Source: Xanthoparmelia taractica
Lineage: Eukaryota; Ascomycota; Lecanoromycetes; Lecanorales; Parmeliaceae
NCBI GenBank assembly: GCA_033085395.1
Contig: JANQBS010000458.1
Location: 1-21,677 of the forward strand
Reading direction: 5' to 3'
Length of the DNA: 21,677 bases
Shown here: piece after piece, positions 8,713 through 18,136 of the stretch
How the letters are laid out: each line of letters opens with the position of its first letter
Numbering within the stretch: position 1 is the stretch's first letter
Position numbers and translations under genes: made by a program
The notes under the pieces: model-generated
Databases searched by the model: none
Seen by the model: the letters and a program-made list of their open reading frames with translations, nothing else
Told to the model about the DNA's origin: nothing

Positions 8713-10437
8713 TTACAGATATTCCTCATTTAGGGTCTTGATCAAACTTTTGAATTCACCTTTTGAAAGCCGAACACTTGAACCCAAGTTCCCATAATTG
8801 GCACCAACACCTCTGTCTTTTTGAATGGGAGCTTGCGAGCCTGGCTTTATCTTTTCAATTGCATCCCATGTCTTTCGTTGATTTGGCTGACAAGCGAGAT
8901 TGAGATCCAAGGTTGGCTGGTCCAGCTTCAAATCTGTGCCAGCAAAGTTTCTCCGCCCAACAACGCAAATCAAGTTATATTTTTTCTGTCTGGCCCGCAC
9001 AATCTTTTGAGCTATTGAATCACCACTACCGTCAACGTCGACGTTATACGGGATTTGATGTATTGGCCTTGGAAGATTACTACGTGCCGTATTCGAAAGG
9101 AAGTCTTTTAGCTTCCTGGCATACTCTATGACGGGGTCATTGTCAGTTACAGTCAAGATGATGATTTGGCGAGGACTGAGCCAGAACGGTAGTTGACCGT
9201 GATGATGCTCGAGTAGGAGGGCCATAAACCGTTCAAGGGACCCAAGCACAGCTCGGTGGATCATGACTGGTGTGACTGTACCCATCGTTTGCCGCGAAAT
9301 GGGGTCCAAAGTCGGCTCACCCTTGGCTTCCAGCTCAGGTGCTGGGGCCTCGTACCCCAACACAAATCGCTTTGGCAACTGGAAATCCAACTGAATAGTG
9401 GCTGTCTGGTGCCTTTTCCCGTCGCTGTCCTGCACGATCACATCGATTTTTGGCCCATAGAAGGCACCATCTCCAGTGTTCGTCTTCCAAAGCTTCCCGC
9501 TAGCGTCCAAGGCCTTTTTCAATTGATCCTCGGCTCTGTTCCATTCGTCCACAGTGCCTATGTAATCCTTCTCTGGTCTCGTACTTAGCACGAGCGCGTA
9601 ATTTTCGAGACCCAATGTTTGATATACTAAGCGCACAAAATCCAGACATTTCGAAATTTCATCCTTGACCTGACTTGGCCGGCAGAAGATATGCCCGTCA
9701 TCTTGGTGGAATCGCCTGACCCTAGTAAGTCCACTCAACGCTCCTGATACCTCGTTTCGATGCAAGGGACTGAAATCAGCGTAGCGGATTGGCAAATCTC
9801 TGTAACTTCTTCGTTGGTTTTGGAATAGCAAGCAATGTCCTGGACAATTCATAGGTTTGAGACCAAAGTTTTCAGGCTCAGCACCTTCATTGACCATTTT
9901 TCTCGGTTGCACCCGCCCATCAGACATATATGACGTGTTCCCTGTCACCGTAAACATATCATCCTTGTAATTTGCCCAATGACCTGATTGCTCCCAGAGG
10001 GATTGCTTATACATTGTTGGTGTAAGCACCTCACGAAAACCGAAAGTCGGGTATTGGGCACGGAGGAAAGCTGCAAGTCTGTTGAATATGTGGGTGCCAT
10101 CGGGTTGGAAGAAGGGCGTGCCGGGGCTCGAGGTATGGGTTGTGAAAAGATTCTGAGCCGTGCCAATCGTACGGTGATCTAAGGCAGGAGTCATCTCTCC
10201 CTGCATTGTGATAGTTTTGGCATCCTTATGAGGATGGCTATTCTGTCCTCTTGCAGACCCTCGTATACGCTCCGATGCATGTTGGGCGTGCAAGGGACCC
10301 GTTACGGAGAAATATACGGGAGCACAGCAAGAACAATTTCGGCGGACTGTAAGGAAGAGCCTCTTGGCCAAGATAGGAGGAGGAATCCGTGCCGATTGAG
10401 TTTTCGGTAAAGGCTGCAAGAGCCGAGAAAGCCTCAT
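8713..10437 (-). CDS. MST1: Mitochondrial threonyl-tRNA synthetase
   Basis: A 574-residue class II aminoacyl-tRNA synthetase in one exon that attaches threonine to mitochondrial tRNA-Thr. The first about 80 residues are rich in Arg and Ser/Pro with almost no acidic residues, as in a mitochondrial presequence. Catalytic homology starts at DHRTIGTAQNLF (about 87). Motif 1 is around 129-155 (TPTMYKQSLWEQSGHW), motif 2 around 226-250 (PLHRNE to RRFHQDDGHIF) and motif 3 around 393-405 (IHRAVLGSLERF). The zinc ligands expected for this family are visible: Cys198 in NCPGH, His249 and His394. The C-terminal part from about 422 (SPRQIIILTV) is the anticodon-binding domain. The N-terminal TGS and editing domains of cytosolic and bacterial enzymes are absent, as in yeast Mst1. 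The protein is somewhat longer than yeast Mst1, mainly at both ends. The gene symbol is by homology to yeast. Confidence 0.93.
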   Translation of the reverse strand: MRLSRLLQPLPKTQSARIPPPILAKRLFLTVRRNCSCCAPVYFSVTGPLHAQHASERIRGSARGQNSHPHKDAKTITMQGEMTPALDHRTIGTAQNLFTTHTSSPGTPFFQPDGTHIFNRLAAFLRAQYPTFGFREVLTPTMYKQSLWEQSGHWANYKDDMFTVTGNTSYMSDGRVQPRKMVNEGAEPENFGLKPMNCPGHCLLFQNQRRSYRDLPIRYADFSPLHRNEVSGALSGLTRVRRFHQDDGHIFCRPSQVKDEISKCLDFVRLVYQTLGLENYALVLSTRPEKDYIGTVDEWNRAEDQLKKALDASGKLWKTNTGDGAFYGPKIDVIVQDSDGKRHQTATIQLDFQLPKRFVLGYEAPAPELEAKGEPTLDPISRQTMGTVTPVMIHRAVLGSLERFMALLLEHHHGQLPFWLSPRQIIILTVTDNDPVIEYARKLKDFLSNTARSNLPRPIHQIPYNVDVDGSGDSIAQKIVRARQKKYNLICVVGRRNFAGTDLKLDQPTLDLNLACQPNQRKTWDAIEKIKPGSQAPIQKDRGVGANYGNLGSSVRLSKGEFKSLIKTLNEEYL

Positions 10438-11070
10438 GAATTATTACCCTCAAACGTAGGACTTGTTCCGTTAGGAAGAAAATATTTCTTAAGCTCACAG
10501 GAGTACGAAGTAGATTTGGGAAAGAAAGGAAACGTTGGCCTTGTTTCGAAAGCGCGCGAATTTGAAGTACCTTTTAAACCTCAGCCAATGCTAAGTGTAA
10601 ATACGAACGTAACCATTAGTTCCATTTTTACCCGTAGATTGGTTTCTTAAGTCTTTTAGAGCGAAGACTTAATAAGCTTATTACAACTTCTTATATATTA
10701 TAGTATAGAAGATAAGGTAATATTCTTTTGTCTAAATGAGTCTTGAATTCTCAATGCTAGCGTAACGGGCTCAGAAAGATAGAATTTTCTCTTTGTATAT
10801 CTAACTATACTAAGTGTATTATACGGAGCTACACACGCTTAACCTTACATTGGCTAGCATCGGCGCTTCGCCAAGCACTCGAGGCCAATCATCTACGCGA
10901 AGTCACGTCACATTCATTCTGTTAACTTGTTACAGTAAGTGATAATCTATGTACTCCATTCTGCAAGCTTTTATGAGCTGTTTCGGTGCCACATCTGCTA
11001 CACAATTCTTCGGAAAGGCAGCAATAGTGGAGGTCTCTGCAATACATACAAAACTCGTAGATCCGCTACA
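10438..11070. promoter_or_regulatory. Divergent intergenic region between the synthetase gene and the membrane-protein gene
   Basis: About 630 bp separate two start codons facing away from each other, so both 5' UTRs and promoters should lie here. The region holds an AT-rich island (about 10620-10720) that resembles the RIP-type sequence of the left block, and a TCACGTCA stretch near 10903. No clear TATA box or known operator was identified. An in-frame extension of the downstream gene to 10939 exists but begins with a non-ATG codon. Confidence 0.5.
10647..10672. repeat. 9-bp inverted repeat in an AT-rich island
   Basis: The arms TTAAGTCTT (10647-10655) and AAGACTTAA (10664-10672) have an 8-nt spacer. 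The adjacent palindrome AATAAGCTTATT spans 10671-10682. The island could be a small relic of a mutated repeat or a nucleosome-free promoter tract. Confidence 0.5.
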
Positions 11071-12654
11071 ATGGTGAGAGAGCGTACGCCTGCTAGGAAC
11101 CGGCCAAATTCTCACTTGGGCGAATCTTGGGTCATTGAAAGCGATGGCGACGATGAATACACCCCTCCATCAAAGCAGACCAACGAAATGAGACGCTCGC
11201 AGGCAACAGCAGAGCTTGCAGGGAATCCGCGAAAGAGACCATCTCGTGTTAGTGCCAGCACCAGTGCCGAACCGGATTTCATCATGCCTTCGATGCCTCA
11301 AGGCGACGCTGGTGGATCTTGGCTCGGGGAGGAGAAAGCAAGGGTGGAGAGAGAATATGGTAAGGCGAGGAGGATTCAACAACCTGAGGACAGACAAAGG
11401 TCTACATCTTACCCTTCTAAAGAGCAAGGAGGACAAGAAAAGCTCGTTAAGAAATCAGGACACTTTGCAGACTTTTTGTCTCCAATACTCGTGTGGACTT
11501 ACGATGTTTTGGGTGGTGCTCTGCATGCGTTAAAGACTCCAATCTCATACCTGATCGCTGGGTGGCTCCTAGTTGGACTACTAGTATTTTTACGAAATTT
11601 GCTTTTCACCTCCGTCTATTCTGCACTGTCGCCTGTGTGCCGTATTCCAGGCGCCTCGTTCCTTAATCTTCCAATGTGCCACTCCTTAGGCTCCCTCCAA
11701 CATTCTGGCGACGAACCACCACCTGTTCAATTCGACCGGCTTATCAATTTACAGAACAAATTTGAAGCGGTACTGCAAGAAAGCGCTGGCGGCGTATCTC
11801 TTCCACTGGACATGAAACGGGGTGAAACGTCGATTCGCGACCTACGACAGGTTGTTCGCTTCAGCCAACTACACTCTAAGAACGAGCTTGTTCTTGAGTT
11901 CGACGGCTTCATAGAGACTGCTCGCATTGCATCCTACGACTTACAAAAGTTCAATAGCCATGTCGGCCGAGGCGTCGATAATATCCTTGCGACTGCCCGC
12001 TGGACGAAGCGCGTACTAGATAGCATAGCTGAGCGCGACGGATCTCAAGGAGCTATAGTATCATTTTTTAACGACAAAGTTTTGGCCCCTTTCCAGCCTG
12101 TCAAATTCACAGAAGACGCTCTACTAGACCAGTACATTCAGCACACACGCGTTGTTGAAGAAGAGATCAACCGCCTTGTGGTGGAAGCACAAGCTCTACT
12201 TCTTGTCCTTCAGAACCTCGAAGACCGCCTTGATGTCATTCATGGTATCGCAGTACGCGATAATCTCCACGCGCAGGGCAGCAGGGCGGAGGTACTGTCG
12301 CAGCTCTGGACAATGCTTGGTGGTAACCGAAGTAAACTAGGGAAATTCGATTCACAGCTACGTCTTCTGGGCCAAGTGAACACCTATCGCCAAATCGCAA
12401 TAGCTCATGTAAGTGGGACGCTAGTAAGGCTGCAGGGGATGGGCACCGAGTTAGAAGAGCTGAGAGAGAGGGTTGGAGGGGTGGAACTGCTCGGTGGGAA
12501 AGGTAGTGTTCCGCTAAGTCTGCATATCGAGAACATCGAGATGGGTGTGGAACGATTGGAGAGAGGAAGGAAAGGCGCCAAAGAACTAGAAAATCAAGAG
12601 TTAAAGAAGTCTCTAGAGAAGGCAAAGGGAAACGAAAGGATGATCGAGGGGTGA
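11071..12654 (+). CDS. Conserved-looking fungal protein, one membrane span and coiled-coil tail, function unknown
   Basis: A 527-residue single-exon protein, counted from the ATG at 11071 (CTACAATGG, a good context). The reading frame is open upstream to 10939, but without an earlier ATG. Residues 1-130 are hydrophilic and low in order, with basic patches such as NPRKRPSR (52-59). Residues about 157-182 (around YLIAGWLLVGLLVFL) form one strong membrane segment. Next comes a Cys/Pro-containing stretch, CRIPGASFLNLPMC (190-203). The remaining 320 residues are predicted to be mostly helical, ending in a Lys/Glu-rich, coiled-coil-like tail from about 460. This layout (disordered N-terminus, single span, helical domain) is seen in organelle or nuclear-envelope membrane proteins. 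I do not recognise the family and assign no function. Coding use is ordinary and the frame is intact, so the gene itself is credible. Confidence 0.85.
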   Translation: MVRERTPARNRPNSHLGESWVIESDGDDEYTPPSKQTNEMRRSQATAELAGNPRKRPSRVSASTSAEPDFIMPSMPQGDAGGSWLGEEKARVEREYGKARRIQQPEDRQRSTSYPSKEQGGQEKLVKKSGHFADFLSPILVWTYDVLGGALHALKTPISYLIAGWLLVGLLVFLRNLLFTSVYSALSPVCRIPGASFLNLPMCHSLGSLQHSGDEPPPVQFDRLINLQNKFEAVLQESAGGVSLPLDMKRGETSIRDLRQVVRFSQLHSKNELVLEFDGFIETARIASYDLQKFNSHVGRGVDNILATARWTKRVLDSIAERDGSQGAIVSFFNDKVLAPFQPVKFTEDALLDQYIQHTRVVEEEINRLVVEAQALLLVLQNLEDRLDVIHGIAVRDNLHAQGSRAEVLSQLWTMLGGNRSKLGKFDSQLRLLGQVNTYRQIAIAHVSGTLVRLQGMGTELEELRERVGGVELLGGKGSVPLSLHIENIEMGVERLERGRKGAKELENQELKKSLEKAKGNERMIEG

Positions 12655-12987
12655 TGGATTTTCCTTCTCGAGCGTTTGTTTTTGACTATTTCTATTCAAT
12701 TATGACAGATACCCATTTGCAGCCATTTTGCATTTGACATCGGCGAAGATGGGGCAAAGAGAATGTGCATCTCGTGGAGTTGGAAGGAATATCAATACAT
12801 TGCTGAACGAGACGTAATCAAATGTAATCAAGCTTGAGCTTTTCGTCCAACCACGAAGTACCAAAGGTTTGAGGAAAATCTCCGTTACATCGCATTCCAG
12901 TATTACTCGCATCCGTGAATCTCGAAATCCGCAATCGTCTCCAGACCTGTTCATGATACAAATGCCTTGCATGCCGATATCCATCCC
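12655..12987. other. Convergent intergenic region, 3' UTRs only
   Basis: The plus-strand gene stops at 12654 and the minus-strand MFS gene stops at 12988. The roughly 330 bp between hold no recognisable domain. The minus-strand open frame at 12700-12984 looks like chance. I see no structure beyond presumed 3' untranslated sequence. Confidence 0.6.
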
Positions 12988-14750
12988 TTACATCTGAGCC
13001 TCCTGCATCTGCATTTCCTCATCGCGACCCAGGACAGCCTTCATCATGCTTCCCGGCATTAGGGGGTTGTACATGCTGGCCGCTCGAAGTCTTGCACCAA
13101 ACCTATAAATAATCCATGGAATGGGTATCAATGCGGCTGAGATGAAACCGAAAGTCGAATATGTCCACCCACCCGTCAGATTAGTGATCACTGTGATCAT
13201 TCCCAATTAGCTGTTATGGCGAAGGACCCTGAGTGGGCAGGCCACTTACTCTGGATTATTACTAGTGGGATTATGGCCGCAAGTACCAGTCTGAAAGAAG
13301 CGGCTGCAGTGAGTGCTGACAGCGTAGCACGCGGTGGGTAGGCATCGAAGAGATAGGAGATCGATGAGATCTGGATCGGGATTTAACTCAGGCTCAATTT
13401 GCACGCAGACTCATACTTACGATGATAGACTGGGCTCCCCAGACGTACACCGCAGTGCCAAATATAGGGCTCAGATAGTGAACCGATGGGCTCGCAGTCC
13501 ATGCGATCCAAAATAGTGAAGTCATGACAAGGGGCCCCCCTATCATTGCAGGCAGCATTCGGTATTCCTCTGGTATTGTACCGTTATGATTCCTTGTGCA
13601 CCAATGAGGAAGGCTAATCTCGATGATAGTAGACATGGCAGTGGATAGCGAGGCGCCGAGGATAGCTGCAATGAAAGCAATCCCTACCTGTTGAAGGGTG
13701 AAGTTGTAGGTGGTCTCGAGGACCGCAGGGATGGCGATGAACCATTGAAAGGTGACCCCAAAGATGAAGCCTACTTCTAAGCTCAGAGCGATGACGATAG
13801 GCTCGGTGACTAACATCTTCACGGGTATGAAGAATGTGACGATCGACATGTCTTGCAGAGTGACTCCACTTTGAGCATCCATGAGCCTCAAAGGCATACC
13901 GTTGCGTTTGGCTCGGCGTCTCTGGATTTCGCGTGGATAAGTATCCGGCTGCGCAATGCCAAAGAGGTAAACGCCGAGAGCAAGGATCAAAACGATCCAC
14001 TGAGTCCATCGCCAGCCACCATAGGCGACGACGAAGCCTCCGATGAGAGGTCCTGCAAGAAGTATGAGCCCGCCAGCTTGTTCGGACAGGTTGGGTGGAG
14101 CTTACCACATGCTGTTCCTACGAAAGAAGCTAAAGCGAGGAACGAATAATATACTACGGTGGTATTTGCAGACCAAACATCGGCAAAGGTCCCTTCAATC
14201 AGTACGAGGCACGGGCCTCCAAAGAGGCCAGCTAAGAAGCGGCATACCGCTAGAGCTGCGAAAGAGCGTGAAAACGAGGCGCCTAGCATAAAAAGGCTGA
14301 AGGTCGGTAGGGAGGTCAAGTAAATTGCCTGACGCCCGAACCGTTCACTAAGGTGCGGTGTGATGATCGGCGCAAAGGCGATGCCGAGAAGATTCAAGGA
14401 GAGTCCGAGAATTGCAACCTGCATTGTCACATTGAAGCGTCCAACAACCCCCGAAATCCCAGCTGTGTAGCTGGTGATACCCAGGGCGCTATGGATGCTT
14501 AGTCGGTCTCTGTCAAGTATAGTAAGACTGGACTTAGGACTTACACCACCCAGGCAAATGCGAACGCAACCGCTGAGGCATAGACCTTTTTGTATAGTGG
14601 CCAGTTTTGTGGATTTTCGGGGTCATCAGCAGACATCATATGGCCAGCAGTAGCCAGGGGGTCTGCAGCGGTCTTCATCGTATTTGCGCCCGGACTTACA
14701 GAGTCGGACATGTCAAGGTGAGAAGGAGAAGCAGCGTCGGAGCTCATCAT
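12988..14750 (-). CDS. MFS multidrug transporter, DHA1-like drug:H+ antiporter, five exons
   Basis: The spliced product is 514 residues with about 12 membrane spans, a plasma-membrane proton-coupled exporter of small molecules by homology. Exons (descending): 14750-14545, 14488-14106, 14052-13421, 13370-13250 and 13190-12988. The four introns (56, 53, 50 and 59 nt) all start GTAAG and end AG, and phases match throughout. Residues about 42-50 (DDPENPQNW) are the N-terminal signature of fungal DHA1 transporters. The loop 2-3 motif A is LSERFGRQAIYL. The junction of exons 2 and 3 rebuilds GTACGPLIGGF, the conserved segment before the GWRWTQW stretch. Exon 4 carries YLFDAYPPRATLSALTAAAS, typical of the C-terminal half. 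The substrate cannot be read from sequence; drugs, toxins or polyamines are all known for relatives. It diverges from glutathione reductase across about 870 bp. Alternative starts at Met2, Met14 or Met25 are possible. Confidence 0.9.
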
Positions 14751-14839
14751 TATTGCGTCTGACTACTTCCAAGTACTTCTAAAAGTTGGTTGGATGGAGT
14801 GCATATATTTTAGATAAAGGAAAAGAAGGACTCTAGGTA

Positions 14840-14849
14840 CTTATATAAG
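14840..14849 (-). promoter_or_regulatory. TATA-like element upstream of the MFS gene
   Basis: CTTATATAAG (self-complementary) lies 90 bp upstream of the start codon on the transcribed side, a fitting distance for a fungal TATA box. It is assigned by motif and position only. Confidence 0.35.
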
Positions 14850-15592
14850 AGGAAGGAAGGGCGCCATCGTTGCAGTGATGCAAGACAACGGAATCGAGAG
14901 ACTTTGAACGAAGGAGGATTATCAAATCTACGGCAGAAGAGTGCTCTCCTCCAACGTAAGTGCTTAATGTATGCAAGGCTCAATCAGCCTGAGATTGGCT
15001 CATACACAGTGGGAAAGCGTCAAGCCAATAGCTGACGGTCCCAGGGAGGAGGACGAGTGTGGTGAGTAGTATGTGGTAAAGGCTGGGCGGACGAAGATTA
15101 GGAAGCATGAAGACAGAAATTGCAAAGACAATCTCATGCAAGTTTACTTTTGATACTGGAGGGGTAGGATAAGCAGTATGATCAACCAACACTGCCCCTT
15201 CGGTGACAGCTTCACAATCAACCAGGGGCAACCAGGGAGGAGAGGTTGCAACTTGGACGTCGCCCAGGTAAAAGACTAATAAAGATGGACATGGCAAAGG
15301 AAGGAAGATGAACAAAATGATAATGATTAGAATATCCCGAACAGTTGCCAAATCCAGTGATTCCAAATCTTACTTACCCCTTTTCATCTAGCTTGCCAAG
15401 CAGCAAAGAACCGTTTAGCTTACCTCCAAGATTACTCATCATCATTGATTCCACAACATAAAGTACAGTACAGTACATCATACATCATCTAAGCCAAGTA
15501 AAGTAGGGTACTTCTAGGGTAACCATGCTGACGCCAAGTAGCAGCTGAGGGGTCCTCTCGTCTTCGCATGAGACTAATCATGCCGGATGTGA

Positions 15593-15599
15593 TGACTCA
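15593..15599 (+). promoter_or_regulatory. AP-1/Gcn4-type site (TGACTCA)
   Basis: This exact TGACTCA sits 22 bp upstream of the first glutathione reductase ATG. bZIP regulators of the Yap1/Gcn4 class bind such sites, and glutathione reductase is a known oxidative-stress target in yeast. Its closeness to the first ATG means it could lie in the leader of the long transcript or in the promoter of a shorter one. Confidence 0.45.
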
Positions 15600-15620
15600 A
15601 AATTCCCTCTGCCATCGCCA

Positions 15621-17226
15621 ATGCTCTGTATAAATCGTCGCCTCATATTGACACCACCCCAAGTGCTTTCTTCCTATCCAGCACTGGCTTCTTTCCGGTC
15701 AGCAAGCATCTCTAGACATTTATCCACCATGGCCCCGGTCACAAAGCAGTATGACTTCATCGTCATTGGTGGTGGTAGTGGCGGTTCCGGAGCTGCCAGG
15801 AGAGCCTCAGGCTGGTATGGAGCAAAAACACTGTTGATTGAGAATAAACGAAGTGGTGGAACTTGTGTTAATGTTGGGTTAGTGGGATATAGTATGCCTT
15901 AGATTCCTTGCTTAGGCTAACTGTCGATCGCCCTCCTTAAGATGTGTGCCTAAAAAGATCACCTGGAACTTTGCAAGTGTATCAGAAATGTTAAAGGATG
16001 GCGCGCATTACGGCTACAAAATCCCGCAAGGCATCGAGTTCAATTTCGCCGAGTTCAAGAAGAAGCGCGATGCGAACATTGAAGGCCTCAATGGGGCTTA
16101 TGAGCGTAATTGGAGTCGTGAGAAGATTGACCTCGTCCGTGGCACTGCTACATTCAAGAGCCAAAAAGAGGTAGAGGTCGACTTGGAGGACGGGGAAAAG
16201 GCTGTCTATACTGCTCCGCATATCTTGATTGCAACCGGAGGATATCCTATCAAGCCTCAAGACATTCCTGGCGCAGACCTCGGGATCACCAGCGATGGCT
16301 TCTTCGATATCGAACACCTGCCAAAGAAGATGGCCTTTGTTGGTGCAGGTTACATTGCGGTTGAACTCGCTGGAGTCATGAACGCCATCGGAGTCGAGAC
16401 ACATCTGTTCATTCGAGGCGACACTTTTCTGAGGACTTTTGATCCAATGGTCCAAGAAACCCTCACCCAGCGCTATGAGGACGCTGGCGTGATAATCCAC
16501 AAGAACCATAAAGGATTCAAGGAGGTCGTTGGGCTCCGTGAAGGTGAAGGGGAGCATAAGTTGCTCAGACTCATTGAGAGTTGTGGAGGGGAAATAGAAG
16601 TCAACGAATTGCTATGGGCTATTGGTCGAGCCCCGGAAATTGATAAGCTTAATCCAGCAAAGATTGGGGTTAAGCTCGCAGAGAAGGGCCACATTGAAGT
16701 CGATGAGTATCAGAACACTAACGTTAAAGGTGTCTACGCACTGGGAGATGTGACTGGTCAGGCAGAGTTGACGCCAGTCGCCATCGCGGCGGGTCGTGCC
16801 CTCTCGAACCGAATTTTTGGCTCGCGGCACGCGTCGGTAGGGGGTCATTTGCCCCAAAAGCTTGACTACTCCAACATTCCAACGGTCGTCTTTGCACATC
16901 CTGAAGTTGGAACAATCGGACTAACGGAACCCGCCGCCGTCAACAAATATGGCAAGGATGACGTCAAGACCTACCACACGCGCTTCACGCCGATGTTCTA
17001 TACCTTCCATCCAGCCGAGGAGAAGAAGCTGCAACCGACGGAGTATAAGCTTATCTGCCAAGGCAGTGAAGAGAAGATTGTAGGCATGCATATCTTAGGA
17101 GCCGGCAGCAGTGAAATGATGCAAGGGTTTGGAGTGGCAGTAAAGATGGGAGCAAGGAAAAGGGATTTCGATGCATGCGTGGCCATCCACCCAACAAGTG
17201 CGGAAGAGTTGGTTACCATGAGATGA
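15621..17226 (+). CDS. GLR1: Glutathione-disulfide reductase, with long and short in-frame starts
   Basis: A FAD-dependent enzyme reducing GSSG to GSH with NADPH. Exons are 15621-15877 and 15942-17226; the 64-nt intron (GTTAGT donor, CTAAC branch near 15917, AAG acceptor) splits a Gly codon in the redox loop. Spliced, the long form has 513 residues. The FAD-binding GGGSGGSGAARRA is at 50-62. The redox-active pair is Cys82 and Cys87 in GGTCVNVGCVPKK. The NADPH-binding VGAGYIAVELAG follows in the middle, then YALGDVTG, and the C-terminal His502/Glu507 dyad in HPTSAEE. Residues 1-36 are Arg/Ser/Leu-rich without acidic residues, like a mitochondrial presequence. A second ATG (15729, Met37) has a near-ideal CCACCATGG context and would give a 477-residue cytosolic form. 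Yeast Glr1 is known to use two starts in this manner. The symbol is by yeast homology. Confidence 0.95.
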
Positions 17227-18136
17227 AAATGCCTGATACTTTGGGTAGTGTCCCCAGAGAATATCATCTCACCTCATCATCCTCATCCTTTTCTTGACAA
17301 TTGACCGCGCCACATAGCCTTTCAATCGAGCTTGAAAGCTGGATGAGAGACTTGACGTGCGGCGATGTTATATGCTTCTAATGCTACATTTCCCCTGGCA
17401 GCAGGCTCGTGAAAGTCAAGGCTACCAATGCAATGTATCTCGGCGACGTTCATTTCCACCGGTAGTTACAGTAGTAGCCGAGGGAATGTTGCCCACAGCT
17501 ACACGAACTCTGACTAATGAACTACAATGAGAAACACCAAGGCTAGAGCTGTGGCACACTGCGTTTTATGATCAGTGCAAACGTTTCACCGGTCGCAGAT
17601 AGGAATTAGGAGGGATTCAGTCAGCCCTGGGGCTCTGCGATGCTCCTCCCGTGGGGGCGCAGCGGCTTTAGAGGCAACCAAGCCCCACCAATTCTCCTAT
17701 GCTGAAATGGGCACACTAGATTCACTGTACCCAGAATGTGGCTCATCTACAAGCCTATGCAGAATGCCAGTCATTGCTGGTAAACTGTCACACTGGGATG
17801 ATTTACAGCCACTCCTTCGGGGCGCTTCAGCTACCAATGTCTACCTGCGATTAGCCGAGGGTTTACAGCCTGGAGACGAGGCTATGGAATCCGTAACAAA
17901 GTCCTCTTTTGCTGAGGGTGTCATCCGATTATTCTGAGAGTGTAGCCTTGCGTCCTCAGTCACAAAACCCGGAGATGTCCCTAAATTTTCTTGTCTTTCT
18001 TCGTGCCCTTCGTTTGTACCTTGCTCCACCTTATCGCTGGAGTAAAAACCTTCATAGCAAAGACATACTTTCTGTGCATCATCCAATTTTCTAATTGACA
18101 CCCACTGTCTCCTTCGCAAGAAGTTTTCTTCAGAGA
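17227..18136. other. Intergenic region between glutathione reductase and the His-rich gene
   Basis: This should hold the reductase 3' UTR and the promoter of the next plus-strand gene. A CATCATCCTCATCC microrepeat lies near 17275. A GC-rich patch with GTGGGGGCGCAG and AGCCCCACCAA lies near 17650-17690, which could be activator or carbon-repressor (Cre1-like) type sites. An open frame at 17575-17937 lacks an ATG at its start and any domain. No strong splice donor was found that would join it to the downstream gene. Confidence 0.45.

Larger units (their letters stand above)
14751..15620. promoter_or_regulatory. Shared divergent promoter region of the MFS transporter and glutathione reductase
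   Basis: This is 870 bp between two divergent start codons. It contains two GACTAAT stretches (near 15275 and 15572; RC ATTAGTC, one base short of the Yap1-type TTAGTCA), one exact TGACTCA, and a TACAGTACAGTACA microrepeat near 15465. A minus-strand open frame at 14980-15366 (128 codons, Leu/Pro-rich) shows no domain and is probably chance. Co-regulation of the pair is inference. Confidence 0.45.

Noticed and set aside
8573..8797. 74-codon plus-strand open frame overlapping the synthetase 3' end
   Set aside because: No ATG-based start of quality and no domain. It runs into the antisense of the synthetase C-terminus.
12236..12625. 129-codon frame antisense to the membrane-protein gene
   Set aside because: It is fully contained in the opposite strand of a well supported coding sequence; a shadow frame.
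12700..12984. 94-codon minus-strand open frame between two convergent genes
   Set aside because: It lies wholly in presumed 3' UTR, has no recognised similarity and starts 4 bases before the MFS stop codon. Treated as chance.
14980..15366. 128-codon minus-strand open frame with hydrophobic start, between the MFS gene and glutathione reductase
   Set aside because: No domain, Leu/Pro-biased composition, and it sits in a divergent promoter region. It is more likely chance than a small membrane protein.
17575..17937. 120-codon plus-strand open frame upstream of the His-rich gene
   Set aside because: It begins at a GTG, with no domain. No good splice donor links it to 18137. The sub-frame from the ATG at 17707 is only 77 residues.
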